NCBI RefSeq assembly: GCF_019200975.1
Contig: NZ_JAHTMR010000002.1
Span: 62,001 to 126,000, forward strand
Length of the DNA: 64,000 nt
Source of the DNA: Pseudomonas sp. PD9R
GTDB taxonomy: Bacteria; Pseudomonadota; Gammaproteobacteria; Pseudomonadales; Pseudomonadaceae
Reading direction: 5' to 3'
Shown: piece after piece, positions 26,064-34,755 of the stretch
Layout: every line of letters begins with the position of its first letter
How positions within the stretch are numbered: position 1 is the first letter of the stretch
Made by a program: the position numbers and the translations under genes
The notes under the pieces: model-generated
What the model saw: only the letters and a program-made list of their open reading frames with translations
Databases searched by the model: none
Told to the model about the DNA's origin: nothing

Positions 26064-27239
26064 ATGACCGCCGCCTGCCTGATGAGCACTTACCAACCCT
26101 TGGCCTTGAGTTTCAATAAAGGCCTGGGCACGCGACTGTGGGATCAGGACGGTCGTGAGTACCTGGATGCAGTCGCCGGTGTCGCGGTGACGAACGTTGG
26201 TCATTCCCACCCGAAAATTGTCGCGGCGATCAGCGAACAGGCCGGATTGTTGTTGCATACCTCGAACCTGTACAGCATCGACTGGCAGCGGCAATTGGCG
26301 CAGAAGCTGACTCGGCTGGCCGGCATGGACCGGGCGTTTTTCAACAACTCCGGTGCCGAGGCCAACGAAACCGCGCTGAAAATCGCACGGCTGCATGGCT
26401 GGAAAAAAGGCATCGAGCAACCGCTGGTGGTGGTCATGGAGAACGCCTTCCACGGCCGGACCCTCGGCACCCTGTCCGCCAGTGATGGCCCGGCCGTGCG
26501 CCTGGGGTTCAACAAATTGCCGGGGGACTTCGTCAAGGTTCCGTTCGGCGATCTCAATGCACTGGAGCACGTACGAAAGGCTCATGGCTCGCGCATCGTG
26601 GCGGTTCTGATGGAACCGATCCAGGGTGAAAGCGGCGTTCAACTGGCGCCGTCGGGCTATCTCAAAGCGGTGCGCGATCTGTGCAAACGCTGGGGCTGGT
26701 TGTTGATGCTCGACGAAATCCAGACCGGCATCGGCCGTACCGGCCAGTGGTTTGCTTTTCAGCACGAAGGCATCGTGCCGGACGTCATGACCCTGGCCAA
26801 AGGCCTGGGCAACGGCATCCCGATTGGCGCCTGTCTGGCGCGGGGCAAGGCTGCGGATTTGTTTACGCCGGGAAGCCATGGCAGCACCTTCGGCGGTAAT
26901 CCGTTGGCTTGCCGCGTGGCTTGCACCGTGCTGGAAATTATCGAAGAACAGCACCTGCGGGAAAACGCCCGCGAACAGGGCGAACGCCTGTTAACCAGAC
27001 TGCGCATGGAATTGGCAGACGACCCGAACGTATTGGCGATCCGCGGTCAGGGCTTGATGATCGGCATCGAACTCAAACAACCCATCCGCGACCTGACAAT
27101 GATCGCCGCCCGGGAGCATGGTTTGCTAATCAACGTGACCCGCGGCCAGACCATTCGCCTGCTGCCACCACTGACGATTGATGAACGGGAAGTAGAGATG
27201 ATAGTCAGAGGCATAACCCGAATACTGAAAACCGCATGA
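26064..27239 (+). CDS. acetylornithine/ornithine-type class III aminotransferase (ArgD-like)
   Basis: 391 residues from the ATG at 26064 (GGAG at 26051-26054); an earlier ATG at 26049 overlaps that site. Fold-type I class III features: '[15 protein letters not shown]', '[10 protein letters not shown]', '[12 protein letters not shown]', the PLP lysine in '[13 protein letters not shown]' and '[14 protein letters not shown]'. It is very close to ArgD/AruC-type enzymes that transaminate acetylornithine or succinylornithine. The divergent LysR gene and lack of arg neighbours suggest a paralogue with a separately controlled role. Confidence 0.85.
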   Translation: MTAACLMSTYQPLALSFNKGLGTRLWDQDGREYLDAVAGVAVTNVGHSHPKIVAAISEQAGLLLHTSNLYSIDWQRQLAQKLTRLAGMDRAFFNNSGAEANETALKIARLHGWKKGIEQPLVVVMENAFHGRTLGTLSASDGPAVRLGFNKLPGDFVKVPFGDLNALEHVRKAHGSRIVAVLMEPIQGESGVQLAPSGYLKAVRDLCKRWGWLLMLDEIQTGIGRTGQWFAFQHEGIVPDVMTLAKGLGNGIPIGACLARGKAADLFTPGSHGSTFGGNPLACRVACTVLEIIEEQHLRENAREQGERLLTRLRMELADDPNVLAIRGQGLMIGIELKQPIRDLTMIAAREHGLLINVTRGQTIRLLPPLTIDEREVEMIVRGITRILKTA

Positions 27240-27243
27240 AACA

Positions 27244-27340
27244 TGTAGGAGCTGCCGAAGGCTGCGATCTTTTGATCTTGATTTTCAGCAAGGTCGGAAT
27301 CGTTAAGATCAAAAGATCGCAGCCTTCGGCAGCTCCTACA
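27244..27340. repeat. REPIN, family A
   Basis: TGTAGGAGCTGCCGAAGGCT and the inverted copy around a 36-bp centre, starting right after the aminotransferase stop. Confidence 0.93.
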
Positions 27341-27857
27341 GGGGGGTGATTTGTGTTGCGAAGTTGGTGGTTTCAAACCGGTCCATCAATTGAATTTTCG
27401 AACCGGTAAACCCTTCGAATAAACGCTGGTGAGCGGCAAATCCGCTGGACTCATCACGCAGTCGATAACTGCCGGCCCACTCCAGCAATGCCATCAATCG
27501 CTCGTCGTCGTTCACTTCCCGTTGGCGAATATTCGCTACGCACTCTTCATCCTCGATGCACAGCCAGATCAGCGTCGTGGCGCGGTGAATGATTTCGCTG
27601 ACGATCCCGCCATAAATCCCTTCGATCACCCAGCGTTCCTCATCGGCCGCAATTCGCGCCATGCCTAACGCTTCGCCTTGCGGACGAGCAATGTTGTATT
27701 CGTCCGACAGCCAGTGAATCCGGTCAAGATCAATCCAGGGCACCCGCAAGTGCTCGGCCAGCCGTTGCGCCAGCCAACTCTTGCCCGAGCCTGAATTGCC
27801 GATGAGCAGGGTTCGGGTCAGGTCCAATCTGTGCGGGCTTCTCGATTTCATTTTCAT
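27336..27857 (-). CDS. P-loop nucleotide kinase-like protein (FlaR/topology-modulation type)
   Basis: 173 residues if it starts at ATG 27857 (ATG 27851 is also possible; no strong ribosome binding site). Walker A 'GNSGSGKS' lies near the N terminus, then 'VPWIDLDRIHW', where the Asp pair binds substrate as in shikimate or adenylate kinases. 'WVIEGIYGG' is typical of proteins annotated as adenylate kinase-like or DNA topology modulation protein. A role in phosphorylating a small molecule is likely, but the substrate is unknown. The 3' end runs into the family A REPIN. Confidence 0.78.
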   Translation of the reverse strand: MKMKSRSPHRLDLTRTLLIGNSGSGKSWLAQRLAEHLRVPWIDLDRIHWLSDEYNIARPQGEALGMARIAADEERWVIEGIYGGIVSEIIHRATTLIWLCIEDEECVANIRQREVNDDERLMALLEWAGSYRLRDESSGFAAHQRLFEGFTGSKIQLMDRFETTNFATQITPL

Positions 27858-27923
27858 TCGCTGGAGTACCACCGACAGAACCCGCAGAATTGCCGCTTAT
27901 TCAAGGGGAAGGAGCTCCATCAG

Positions 27924-29015
27924 TTGTGGGTAAGATCACTGTTTCTCATGATGCTGGCCATGACTTCGGGCGTAAATGCTGCCACTGCGCCAGCGGATAT
28001 TGCTGGGCATTACTACCTGCAAGCCAGGGAAATCGGCTCGCAGTTGTTGCTGGAGCCCGACAACTCTTTCAAAGCCATGATCGTTTACGCCGGTGCGCAA
28101 GGTTCAGCTGAAGGGCGCTGGACACTTGTCGGCAACACCCTGACGTTGACCAGTGACGCCGTCGTGCCGCCCGCTGAAAATTTGCTGTTCGATTTAAGCC
28201 GTACCCGCAGTCTGGTGGGACTGAAAGATGCGCAACGGCCCGACGGCGGTGAAAGGTTCCTACAGGCGCAGAACAGCTACATCTTGAACCTGCGCTACGC
28301 ACGATCCACCCCCGTTCCGAGTATCGCCCCTGTGATGGTGTCGTTTGAGTTCAATCAAGGGCCAACAGTCCAGTTGCTGTGGAACAACGCCCAGGGTCGG
28401 CAGCTTTACCTGCCGTACGGCGACCAGCGAACGCTCACCCGAATCGGTTTCCAGACCGGTGCCGATCAGACGATGCAATGGTTTTCCATCGACCCGACGA
28501 CCCGCACCCTGTCACTGAACTGGGAAGTCGAGCGCGCAACCGGCCACATGACCTATGAAAAACCTGATGAGCTGACCCTTGCACAGTCTCAGCGTTTTTT
28601 TCGCAACGCCTCCAACGATCTGGCACTGATCGACCAAAACTACATGCTGACGATGAACTACGGCGTTCTTGCCGAGCCGCCCGCGATCAAGCCTGTGGAT
28701 ATCTTTTGGTCCTTCGACGATGGCTCGTCAGTAACGCAGCGCTGGACCGACTCGCGGCAAGCACAGTTACTCACGCCGATACTGGCCGGTAAGACCCTGA
28801 AAAAGCTCGGCGTGAAGTTGAGTGATAGCGAGGAGAGTGTGCAATGGTTCGAGGTCGCGGCGGATAGCCGGGCGCTCGACCTGATGTGGGACGAGCGACT
28901 CAACGCATCCCGTGCCCGTGACTTGTCGGGCATCTTCAAAACACTGGAGCTGGAGGTAACGGGTGATTGCCTGGCGGTGGATCTGGGCAATGGCCTGGCG
29001 TGTTATCGCAAGTAG
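27924..29015 (+). CDS. secreted hypothetical protein with internal duplication
   Basis: I do not recognise a family. The likely start is TTG 27924, with AAGGAG at 27909-27914; it gives 363 residues with a clean signal peptide ('SLFLMMLAMTSGVNA', cleavage near 19). After a first beta-rich segment (25-125), residues about 136-201 and 257-323 are diverged copies of one ~66-residue unit, sharing 'MQWF/VQWF' and 'TLSLNWE/ALDLMWDE' blocks. The copies are probably beta-sandwich domains. Upstream in-frame ATG 27831 would overlap the divergent kinase gene and bury the signal peptide. It ends 2 bp from the convergent phosphatase gene. Confidence 0.72.
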   Translation: MWVRSLFLMMLAMTSGVNAATAPADIAGHYYLQAREIGSQLLLEPDNSFKAMIVYAGAQGSAEGRWTLVGNTLTLTSDAVVPPAENLLFDLSRTRSLVGLKDAQRPDGGERFLQAQNSYILNLRYARSTPVPSIAPVMVSFEFNQGPTVQLLWNNAQGRQLYLPYGDQRTLTRIGFQTGADQTMQWFSIDPTTRTLSLNWEVERATGHMTYEKPDELTLAQSQRFFRNASNDLALIDQNYMLTMNYGVLAEPPAIKPVDIFWSFDDGSSVTQRWTDSRQAQLLTPILAGKTLKKLGVKLSDSEESVQWFEVAADSRALDLMWDERLNASRARDLSGIFKTLELEVTGDCLAVDLGNGLACYRK

Positions 29016-29017
29016 CA

Positions 29018-30934
29018 TCAGTCGTCGTGTTCAGGCGCAACCATTCGGGTCTTGGGTGACCCGTTTGAATTGTGCTGGTAGATCTCTTGCGGCTGACCCT
29101 TTTCATTGAAATACACCTGCCCGATCCCCGCCGAATTCCACAGCCGTTCACCCGCTTCGGCGTGTTCGGGAATATGCGGAACGATGCGCATGCGTCGGCG
29201 TTTGGTCAGCCAGTTGAGCGGTGAGCGCGGTGAGTACAGCCAGCGGTTGAGGCGGTCGAACCACTCCAGCAAGGTGCGCGGAAATTCATTCTTGATGCCG
29301 CTGCTGGTGATCTGCCAGATGCGCGGGCCGGCCTTACGGTGTCGGATCAGTACTTCGTAGACGAAGGAATAATGCACATCACCTGACAGCACCACATAGT
29401 TACCCGGTGTACGCGAGTGTCGGAAAATATTTAGGATCACCTGCGCCGCGCCGCGATGGGCCATCCAGTTTTCCGCGTCCACCAGCAGCGGATAACCGCA
29501 CCAACTGAACACCCGTTGCACGGTTTCAATCAGCTTCACGCCGAAAATCGGCGCCGGGGAAACGATGATCGCCGACGGGTGATCCAGCAGTTCCTGTTGC
29601 AGTTCACTGAGGGCTTCCCAGTCCAGCAAACCCGACGGTTGCTTGAGGTTCATCTCGCTGCGCCAGCGTCGGGTGCGGGTATCGATCACTACGATGGCCG
29701 GGGTGGTGGGCAGCACGTAATGCCAGTGTTGAAACTTCAGCAGTTCATCGATCAAAGCGTCCTGCACATCACTGTCGAGATAGCGGTCGTGCCCGGTGGC
29801 GCTCAACGAGCGGGCCTGCTCCATTACGCCGCCGAAAGCATCCGGGTTGTTGCCCCAGCCCTGACACAGCAGGTAGGCGAGCAGCGCGTTGCCGATGATG
29901 CGTTTGGAAAACGGATGGCCGTAGGCCGTTTCCTCCCATTGCGCGGAAAGATTCCAGTCATCGGTAATATCGTGGTCGTCGAAAATCATCAACGTTGGCA
30001 AGTGCGCCAGTGCCCGTGCGACGTTGCCGAGCCCGGCCTTGAAGCCGTCGATGTGCGTCTGTTCCAGCGTATAACGCTTGAGCCTTTCGGGTGTCAGCGA
30101 GGGTGGTTGCGGAGCTATCAACGTCCAGCAGGTCGGTGACCAGACCAGCAGGTACATGGCCATGACTTCGGCGAAGGTCACCAGATGATTGTCAGCGCTG
30201 CTGCTGGTGAAAATCGGCTTACGTGCCCCGCCGAAAAATCGCTCGCGCAGCGTCTCGTTGCTCTCCAGCGCCGGTAACAAATCCGCACGGTGGTAATAAC
30301 TGGCGGGGTGTTCGTAGAGCTTGGCGCTGTCGCTGACGACGGCGCCTTCGAGGTGTTCGCCGAACAATCCCAGCCGCTCGATCAAGGCATGAATCGCCCG
30401 CAGCATCGGCCCGGCAACGTCATCTGCATAGACCTGATCGCCGCTCATCATCAACAGCGCCGGGCGATACTTGGCTTCGTGCGTTTTTGCCAACAACGCA
30501 TCGACACACAGCAAACCATCCGCCGCCGGGTGATGCGGTTTACGGCAGGAACCGTGCAACAGCTGATCGATGCGTGAGCGCAGGACGAAGTTCGGTCGGT
30601 GCGCTTGGCCATACAACAGATGAGGTGCCCAGTCAGCAATGCCGGTCTGTGCGTCATCAATCAGCACGTCGTACTCGATCGGGGTATCACAGGGCAGGGC
30701 AACATCCAGTTGCACATCAATCAAGTGCACGAAGGCATGCTCGCCCACTGCAACGACGGTGCATTGCCCGGCGTCGAGGCGGATGTCGGCGCGATCCTGC
30801 AAACGCAAGGTCAGCCCCAAAGACCGCGAACCCACCAGCCACAGCACCAGGCGCGTAGGCTCCAGACGCCGTAACAGCGGGCCGGCTAGAACGGGTGGCA
30901 GGGATTGATGATCTTCAGGCAAAGGTACGGGCAT
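29018..30934 (-). CDS. PhoD-like metallophosphatase family protein
   Basis: 638 residues. The calcineurin-like core is recognisable from 'SGDQVYADDV', 'FDDHDITDDWN' (the Asp/His metal centre) and 'VLSGDVHYSF' near residue 530. These match the PhoD-like phosphatase family rather than secreted PhoD itself: no Tat signal is present, so it is probably cytoplasmic. Such proteins are predicted phosphodiesterases or phosphomonoesterases, and the substrate is unknown. It is convergent with the duplicated secreted protein. Confidence 0.82.
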   Translation of the reverse strand: MPVPLPEDHQSLPPVLAGPLLRRLEPTRLVLWLVGSRSLGLTLRLQDRADIRLDAGQCTVVAVGEHAFVHLIDVQLDVALPCDTPIEYDVLIDDAQTGIADWAPHLLYGQAHRPNFVLRSRIDQLLHGSCRKPHHPAADGLLCVDALLAKTHEAKYRPALLMMSGDQVYADDVAGPMLRAIHALIERLGLFGEHLEGAVVSDSAKLYEHPASYYHRADLLPALESNETLRERFFGGARKPIFTSSSADNHLVTFAEVMAMYLLVWSPTCWTLIAPQPPSLTPERLKRYTLEQTHIDGFKAGLGNVARALAHLPTLMIFDDHDITDDWNLSAQWEETAYGHPFSKRIIGNALLAYLLCQGWGNNPDAFGGVMEQARSLSATGHDRYLDSDVQDALIDELLKFQHWHYVLPTTPAIVVIDTRTRRWRSEMNLKQPSGLLDWEALSELQQELLDHPSAIIVSPAPIFGVKLIETVQRVFSWCGYPLLVDAENWMAHRGAAQVILNIFRHSRTPGNYVVLSGDVHYSFVYEVLIRHRKAGPRIWQITSSGIKNEFPRTLLEWFDRLNRWLYSPRSPLNWLTKRRRMRIVPHIPEHAEAGERLWNSAGIGQVYFNEKGQPQEIYQHNSNGSPKTRMVAPEHDD

Positions 30935-31074
30935 CCGGGGTCAAGGCTCTTGGTGCGCAGGGTGGCGATGATAGCTCAGGTCGTCGCCGCGACCTGTTAA
31001 GCCTTGTGAGCTACAGTGATTCTTCAACGCTGGTTACAGGCATTCAGGAAGGCGTTGATCAAAAGTGAGGACGC

Positions 31075-31527
31075 ATGAACAAAATCACCCTGCCGGCTTT
31101 GGCCATTTTGATATTGGCGCAATCCCCGGCATACGCCATCAATGACAAGTACCGCAAACAACTTGAGCAATCCGGCTGCACGCAAGTGAGCGAGACTCAA
31201 GGCTGCGATATCCACAAGAGCAAGGCAGAAAATGCCAAGGCCGGGTTCAGCAATCCCGCCGCCGACAGCTCGACCGCCCAGACACCCTATGCCGGGCAGT
31301 GGGTGGCCAAAAGCGACTCAGGCGCAACCGTTGCCACCATTCGTATCGACGCCAAAGAGCAAGTCTGGGTAAACGGCAAACGGGTAAACGCCAAGCGCAC
31401 CGATGGCACGCTGCAATTTCGCCAGGGCAAGATCACCTTCACGATTCAAGGTGATCGTCGTCTGACGGGAGAGGATTACTGGACCGACAGTGATGCCGGG
31501 ACCAAGGGCCCGATTGAGATTGAATAG
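31075..31527 (+). CDS. small secreted hypothetical protein
   Basis: 150 residues with a clear signal peptide ('LPALAILILAQSPAYA', cut near 21). The mature N terminus has two cysteines around residues 35 and 44 ('SGCTQVSETQGCDIH') that could form a disulfide. The C-terminal half is a compact beta-rich domain ('GQWVAKSDSGATVATIRI', 'RQGKITFTIQGDRRLTG'). GAGG lies upstream of the ATG at 31075. No function can be assigned. It is monocistronic and ends before a family B REPIN. Confidence 0.75.
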   Translation: MNKITLPALAILILAQSPAYAINDKYRKQLEQSGCTQVSETQGCDIHKSKAENAKAGFSNPAADSSTAQTPYAGQWVAKSDSGATVATIRIDAKEQVWVNGKRVNAKRTDGTLQFRQGKITFTIQGDRRLTGEDYWTDSDAGTKGPIEIE

Positions 31528-31542
31528 CGACGATCTGATAAC

Positions 31543-31632
31543 TGTAGGAGCGAGCCTGCTCGCGATGGCGGCAGCACATTCAACATCAATGTTGACTGAT
31601 GCACCGCTATCGCGAGCAGGCTCGCTCCTACA
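31543..31632. repeat. REPIN, family B
   Basis: TGTAGGAGCGAGCCTGCTCG and its inverse between the small secreted protein and the convergent formate dehydrogenase operon end. Confidence 0.92.
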
Positions 31633-31663
31633 GGATTTCAGCCAATCTCAAAATTATGTGACC

Positions 31664-31885
31664 CTAAGCCTCCCAACCCGCCCCACTGACCGCTGCCTGC
31701 GCCAGTGGGTGCAAATCTTCCCCGTGATGCTCCGTCTGCCAGGCCAGCAATTCCTTGCGCATGCCGGGCGTCCAGTACATCTGCAGATGATTGCGCACCC
31801 CGAGCACGGCCAGTTGCTGGTCGGGTTCAGTGGCAAAGTACTGGGCGATCTGGTTGACCATTTTGATCAGGTTGGCCGTGCTCAT
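31664..31885 (-). CDS. fdsD: formate dehydrogenase delta subunit
   Basis: 73 residues. 'LIKMVNQIAQYFATEPDQ' followed by 'VRNHLQMYWTPGMRKELLAW' is the signature of the small delta subunit of soluble NAD-dependent formate dehydrogenase. It is required for assembly or stability in related bacteria. Its start overlaps the alpha subunit stop (ATGA), so it is the last gene of a fdsG-B-A-D run. The fdsC/fdhD sulfurtransferase often found between A and D is absent here. Confidence 0.9.
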   Translation of the reverse strand: MSTANLIKMVNQIAQYFATEPDQQLAVLGVRNHLQMYWTPGMRKELLAWQTEHHGEDLHPLAQAAVSGAGWEA

Positions 31886-34755
31886 CGGCGTACCTCCGCT
31901 TTCGCGTGACGGCGGTCTTTGAGCAGACGGTCCTGTTCGTCACTGAATGCCTGGAAGCGTTTTTGCCACTCCGAAGGGTGGTAGACGCGGCTGACTTCGA
32001 CGGCGGTGACCTTGTACTCCGGACAGTTGGTGGCCCAGTCGGAATTGTCGGTGGTAATCACATTGGCCCCCGATTCAGGGAAGTGGAAGGTGGTGTACAC
32101 CACGCCCGGGGCGACCCGTTCGGTGACCCGCGCACGCAGCACGGTCTGCCCGGCGCGGCTGCCGATGCCGACCCAGTCACCTTCGTTGATGCCACGGCTC
32201 TCGGCGTCGGTCGGGTGGATTTCCAGGCGGTCTTCGTCATGCCAGGCAACGTTTTCGGTCCGTCGGGTCTGGGCGCCGACGTTGTACTGGCTGAGGATGC
32301 GCCCGGTGGTTAACAGCAGCGGATAACGACCGTTGACCTTCTCTTCCGTCGGCACATAGCCGGTGAGCATGAAGCGCCCCTTGCCGCGCACGAATTGCTC
32401 GATGTGCATGGTCGGCGTGCCGTCTGGTGCGGCGGCGTTGCACGGCCATTGCAGGCTGCCGTGGCGCTCCAGTTCGGCGTAGCTGACGTTGGTGAAGGTC
32501 GGCGTCAGGCTGGCGATTTCGTCCATGATTTCTGACGGGTGCTGGTAGTGCATCGGGTAACCCAAAGCGTTAGCCAGCGCTACCGTGCCTTCCCAGTCAG
32601 CCTTTTCGCCTAGCGGTTCCATGACCTTGCGCACGCGGGAGATGCGTCGCTCGGCGTTGGTGAAGGTGCCGTCTTTTTCCAGGAACGAACTGCCCGGCAG
32701 GAACACATGGGCGAACTTGGCGGTTTCGTTGAGGAAAATGTCCTGCACCACAATGCATTCCATGGCCGACAACGCTGCCGTCACGTGCTGGGTATTGGGA
32801 TCGCTCTGGGCAATGTCTTCGCCCTGGCAATACAAACCTTTAAAGGTCCCGCCCAGTGCCGCCTCGAACATGTTGGGAATGCGCAGGCCCGGGTCGGGTT
32901 GCAAGGTGACGTTCCACGCTTGTTCGAACTGCGCCCGCACCACTTCGTTGGAGATGTGCCGATAGCCGGGCAACTCGTGGGGGAAGGAGCCCATGTCGCA
33001 CGAGCCCTGAACGTTGTTCTGTCCACGTAGCGGGTTCACGCCCACGCCTTCGCGGCCGATATTGCCGGTGGCCATGGCCAGGTTGGCGATGCCCATGACT
33101 GCGGTGCTGCCCTGACTGTGCTCGGTGACGCCCAGGCCGTAATAAATCGCCGCATTGCCAGCGCTGGCATACAGACGAGCGGCGGCACGGATGTCCGCAG
33201 CTTCTACGCCGCAGATGGTGCCAAGCACTTCCGGCGAGTTTTCCGCGCGGCTGACGAACTCTCTCCAGTGAGCGAAATCGGTGCCCTCGCAACGAGCGTC
33301 GATAAAGGTCTGGTCAAGCAGGCCTTCGGTGACGATGACGTGGGCCAGGGCATTGAGCATGGCGACGTTGGTGCCGGGGCGCAGTGCCAGGTGGAATTCG
33401 GCGCGGGCATGCACCGTGTCCACCAGATCAATGCGTCGTGGATCGATGACGATCAGTCGTGCGCCTTCACGCAGGCGACGTTTGAGCTGGGAAGCGAACA
33501 CCGGGTGGGCGTCGCTGGGGTTGGCGCCCATCACCAGAATCACGTCGGCCTGCATCACCGAATCGAAACTCTGGGTGCCGGCGGACTCGCCAAGGGTTTG
33601 CTTGAGGCCATAGCCGGTCGGCGAATGGCAGACCCGCGCACAGGTGTCGACGTTGTTGTTGCCGAACGCCGCGCGCACCAGTTTTTGCACCAGATAAGTT
33701 TCTTCGTTGGTGCAGCGGCTGGAGGTGATGCCACCGATGGAGTCGCGGCCGTACTTTTGTTGCAAACGGCGGAATTCGCTGGCGGCGTAGGTCACCGCTT
33801 CATCCCAGCTGACTTCCTGCCAAGGGTCGTTGATGTGCTGGCGGATCATCGGTTTGGTGATGCGATCCGGGTGCGTCGCGTAGCCCCAGGCAAAGCGCCC
33901 TTTGACGCAAGAGTGGCCGTGGTTGGCTTGGCCGTTTTTGTCCGGAACCATGCGCACCAGCTTGTCGCCTTTCATCTCGGCGCGGAACGAGCAGCCCACG
34001 CCGCAATAGGCGCAGGTGGTGATCACGCTGCGTTCCGGCTGACCCATTTCGACCACGGTTTTTTCCATCAGGGTCGCGGTCGGGCAGGCTTGCACACAGG
34101 CACCGCAGGACACGCATTCGGAGTCAAGGAAGTTATCGCCGCCAGCGGCGGCCACGCGGGATTCGAAACCGCGCCCGGTAATGGTCAGGGCAAAGGTGCC
34201 CTGGGTTTCTTCGCAGGCGCGCACGCAGCGGTTACAGACGATGCACTTGCTCGGGTCGTAGTCGAAATACGGGTTGGAAGTGTCTTTGACGTCGGCGAGA
34301 TGGTTCTCGCCTTCATAGCCGTAACGCACCTCGCGCAGGCCGACTTGGCCGGCCACGGTTTGCAGTTCGCAATTGCCATTGGCCGAGCAGGTCAGGCAGT
34401 CCAGCGGGTGGTCGGAGATGTACAGCTCCATGACATTTCGGCGCAGCGTGGCGAGCTTCGGCGTCTGGGTGTGCACGCTCATGCCTTCGTTGACCGGCGT
34501 GGTGCAGGACGCGGGATAGCCGCGCATGCCGTCGATCTCCACCAGGCACATGCGGCAGGAGCCGAACGCTTCCAGGCTGTCGGTGGCGCACAGTTTGGGA
34601 ATGGTGGTGCCCAGCAGCGCGGCGGCGCGCATCACTGAGGTGCCTTCGGGCACGCTGATGCTGCGGCCGTCGATGTTCAGGGTGATCTGCACGTCGCTTT
34701 CGCGGGCGGGAGTGCCCAGATCGATATCGGTTTTCGGGTCGAATACAGTGATCAT
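31882..34755 (-). CDS. fdsA: NAD-dependent formate dehydrogenase, alpha (molybdenum) subunit
   Basis: 957 residues from the ATG at 34755, which overlaps the beta-subunit stop. In order: an N-terminal [2Fe-2S] ferredoxin-like domain ('CRMCLVEIDG', 'CLTCSANGNCELQ'), two [4Fe-4S] sites ('CIVCNRCVRACEE', 'CVSCGACVQACPT'), a further 'CAYCGVGC' cluster, then the molybdopterin domains. 'VDTCARVCHSP' carries the cysteine that ligates Mo (not Sec), followed by the usual His. It oxidises formate to CO2 in the cytoplasm. Length and layout match the FdsA family. Confidence 0.93.
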   Translation of the reverse strand: MITVFDPKTDIDLGTPARESDVQITLNIDGRSISVPEGTSVMRAAALLGTTIPKLCATDSLEAFGSCRMCLVEIDGMRGYPASCTTPVNEGMSVHTQTPKLATLRRNVMELYISDHPLDCLTCSANGNCELQTVAGQVGLREVRYGYEGENHLADVKDTSNPYFDYDPSKCIVCNRCVRACEETQGTFALTITGRGFESRVAAAGGDNFLDSECVSCGACVQACPTATLMEKTVVEMGQPERSVITTCAYCGVGCSFRAEMKGDKLVRMVPDKNGQANHGHSCVKGRFAWGYATHPDRITKPMIRQHINDPWQEVSWDEAVTYAASEFRRLQQKYGRDSIGGITSSRCTNEETYLVQKLVRAAFGNNNVDTCARVCHSPTGYGLKQTLGESAGTQSFDSVMQADVILVMGANPSDAHPVFASQLKRRLREGARLIVIDPRRIDLVDTVHARAEFHLALRPGTNVAMLNALAHVIVTEGLLDQTFIDARCEGTDFAHWREFVSRAENSPEVLGTICGVEAADIRAAARLYASAGNAAIYYGLGVTEHSQGSTAVMGIANLAMATGNIGREGVGVNPLRGQNNVQGSCDMGSFPHELPGYRHISNEVVRAQFEQAWNVTLQPDPGLRIPNMFEAALGGTFKGLYCQGEDIAQSDPNTQHVTAALSAMECIVVQDIFLNETAKFAHVFLPGSSFLEKDGTFTNAERRISRVRKVMEPLGEKADWEGTVALANALGYPMHYQHPSEIMDEIASLTPTFTNVSYAELERHGSLQWPCNAAAPDGTPTMHIEQFVRGKGRFMLTGYVPTEEKVNGRYPLLLTTGRILSQYNVGAQTRRTENVAWHDEDRLEIHPTDAESRGINEGDWVGIGSRAGQTVLRARVTERVAPGVVYTTFHFPESGANVITTDNSDWATNCPEYKVTAVEVSRVYHPSEWQKRFQAFSDEQDRLLKDRRHAKAEVRR

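Noticed and set aside
33118-34638. 506-codon plus-strand ORF
   Set aside because: Antisense shadow of fdsA.
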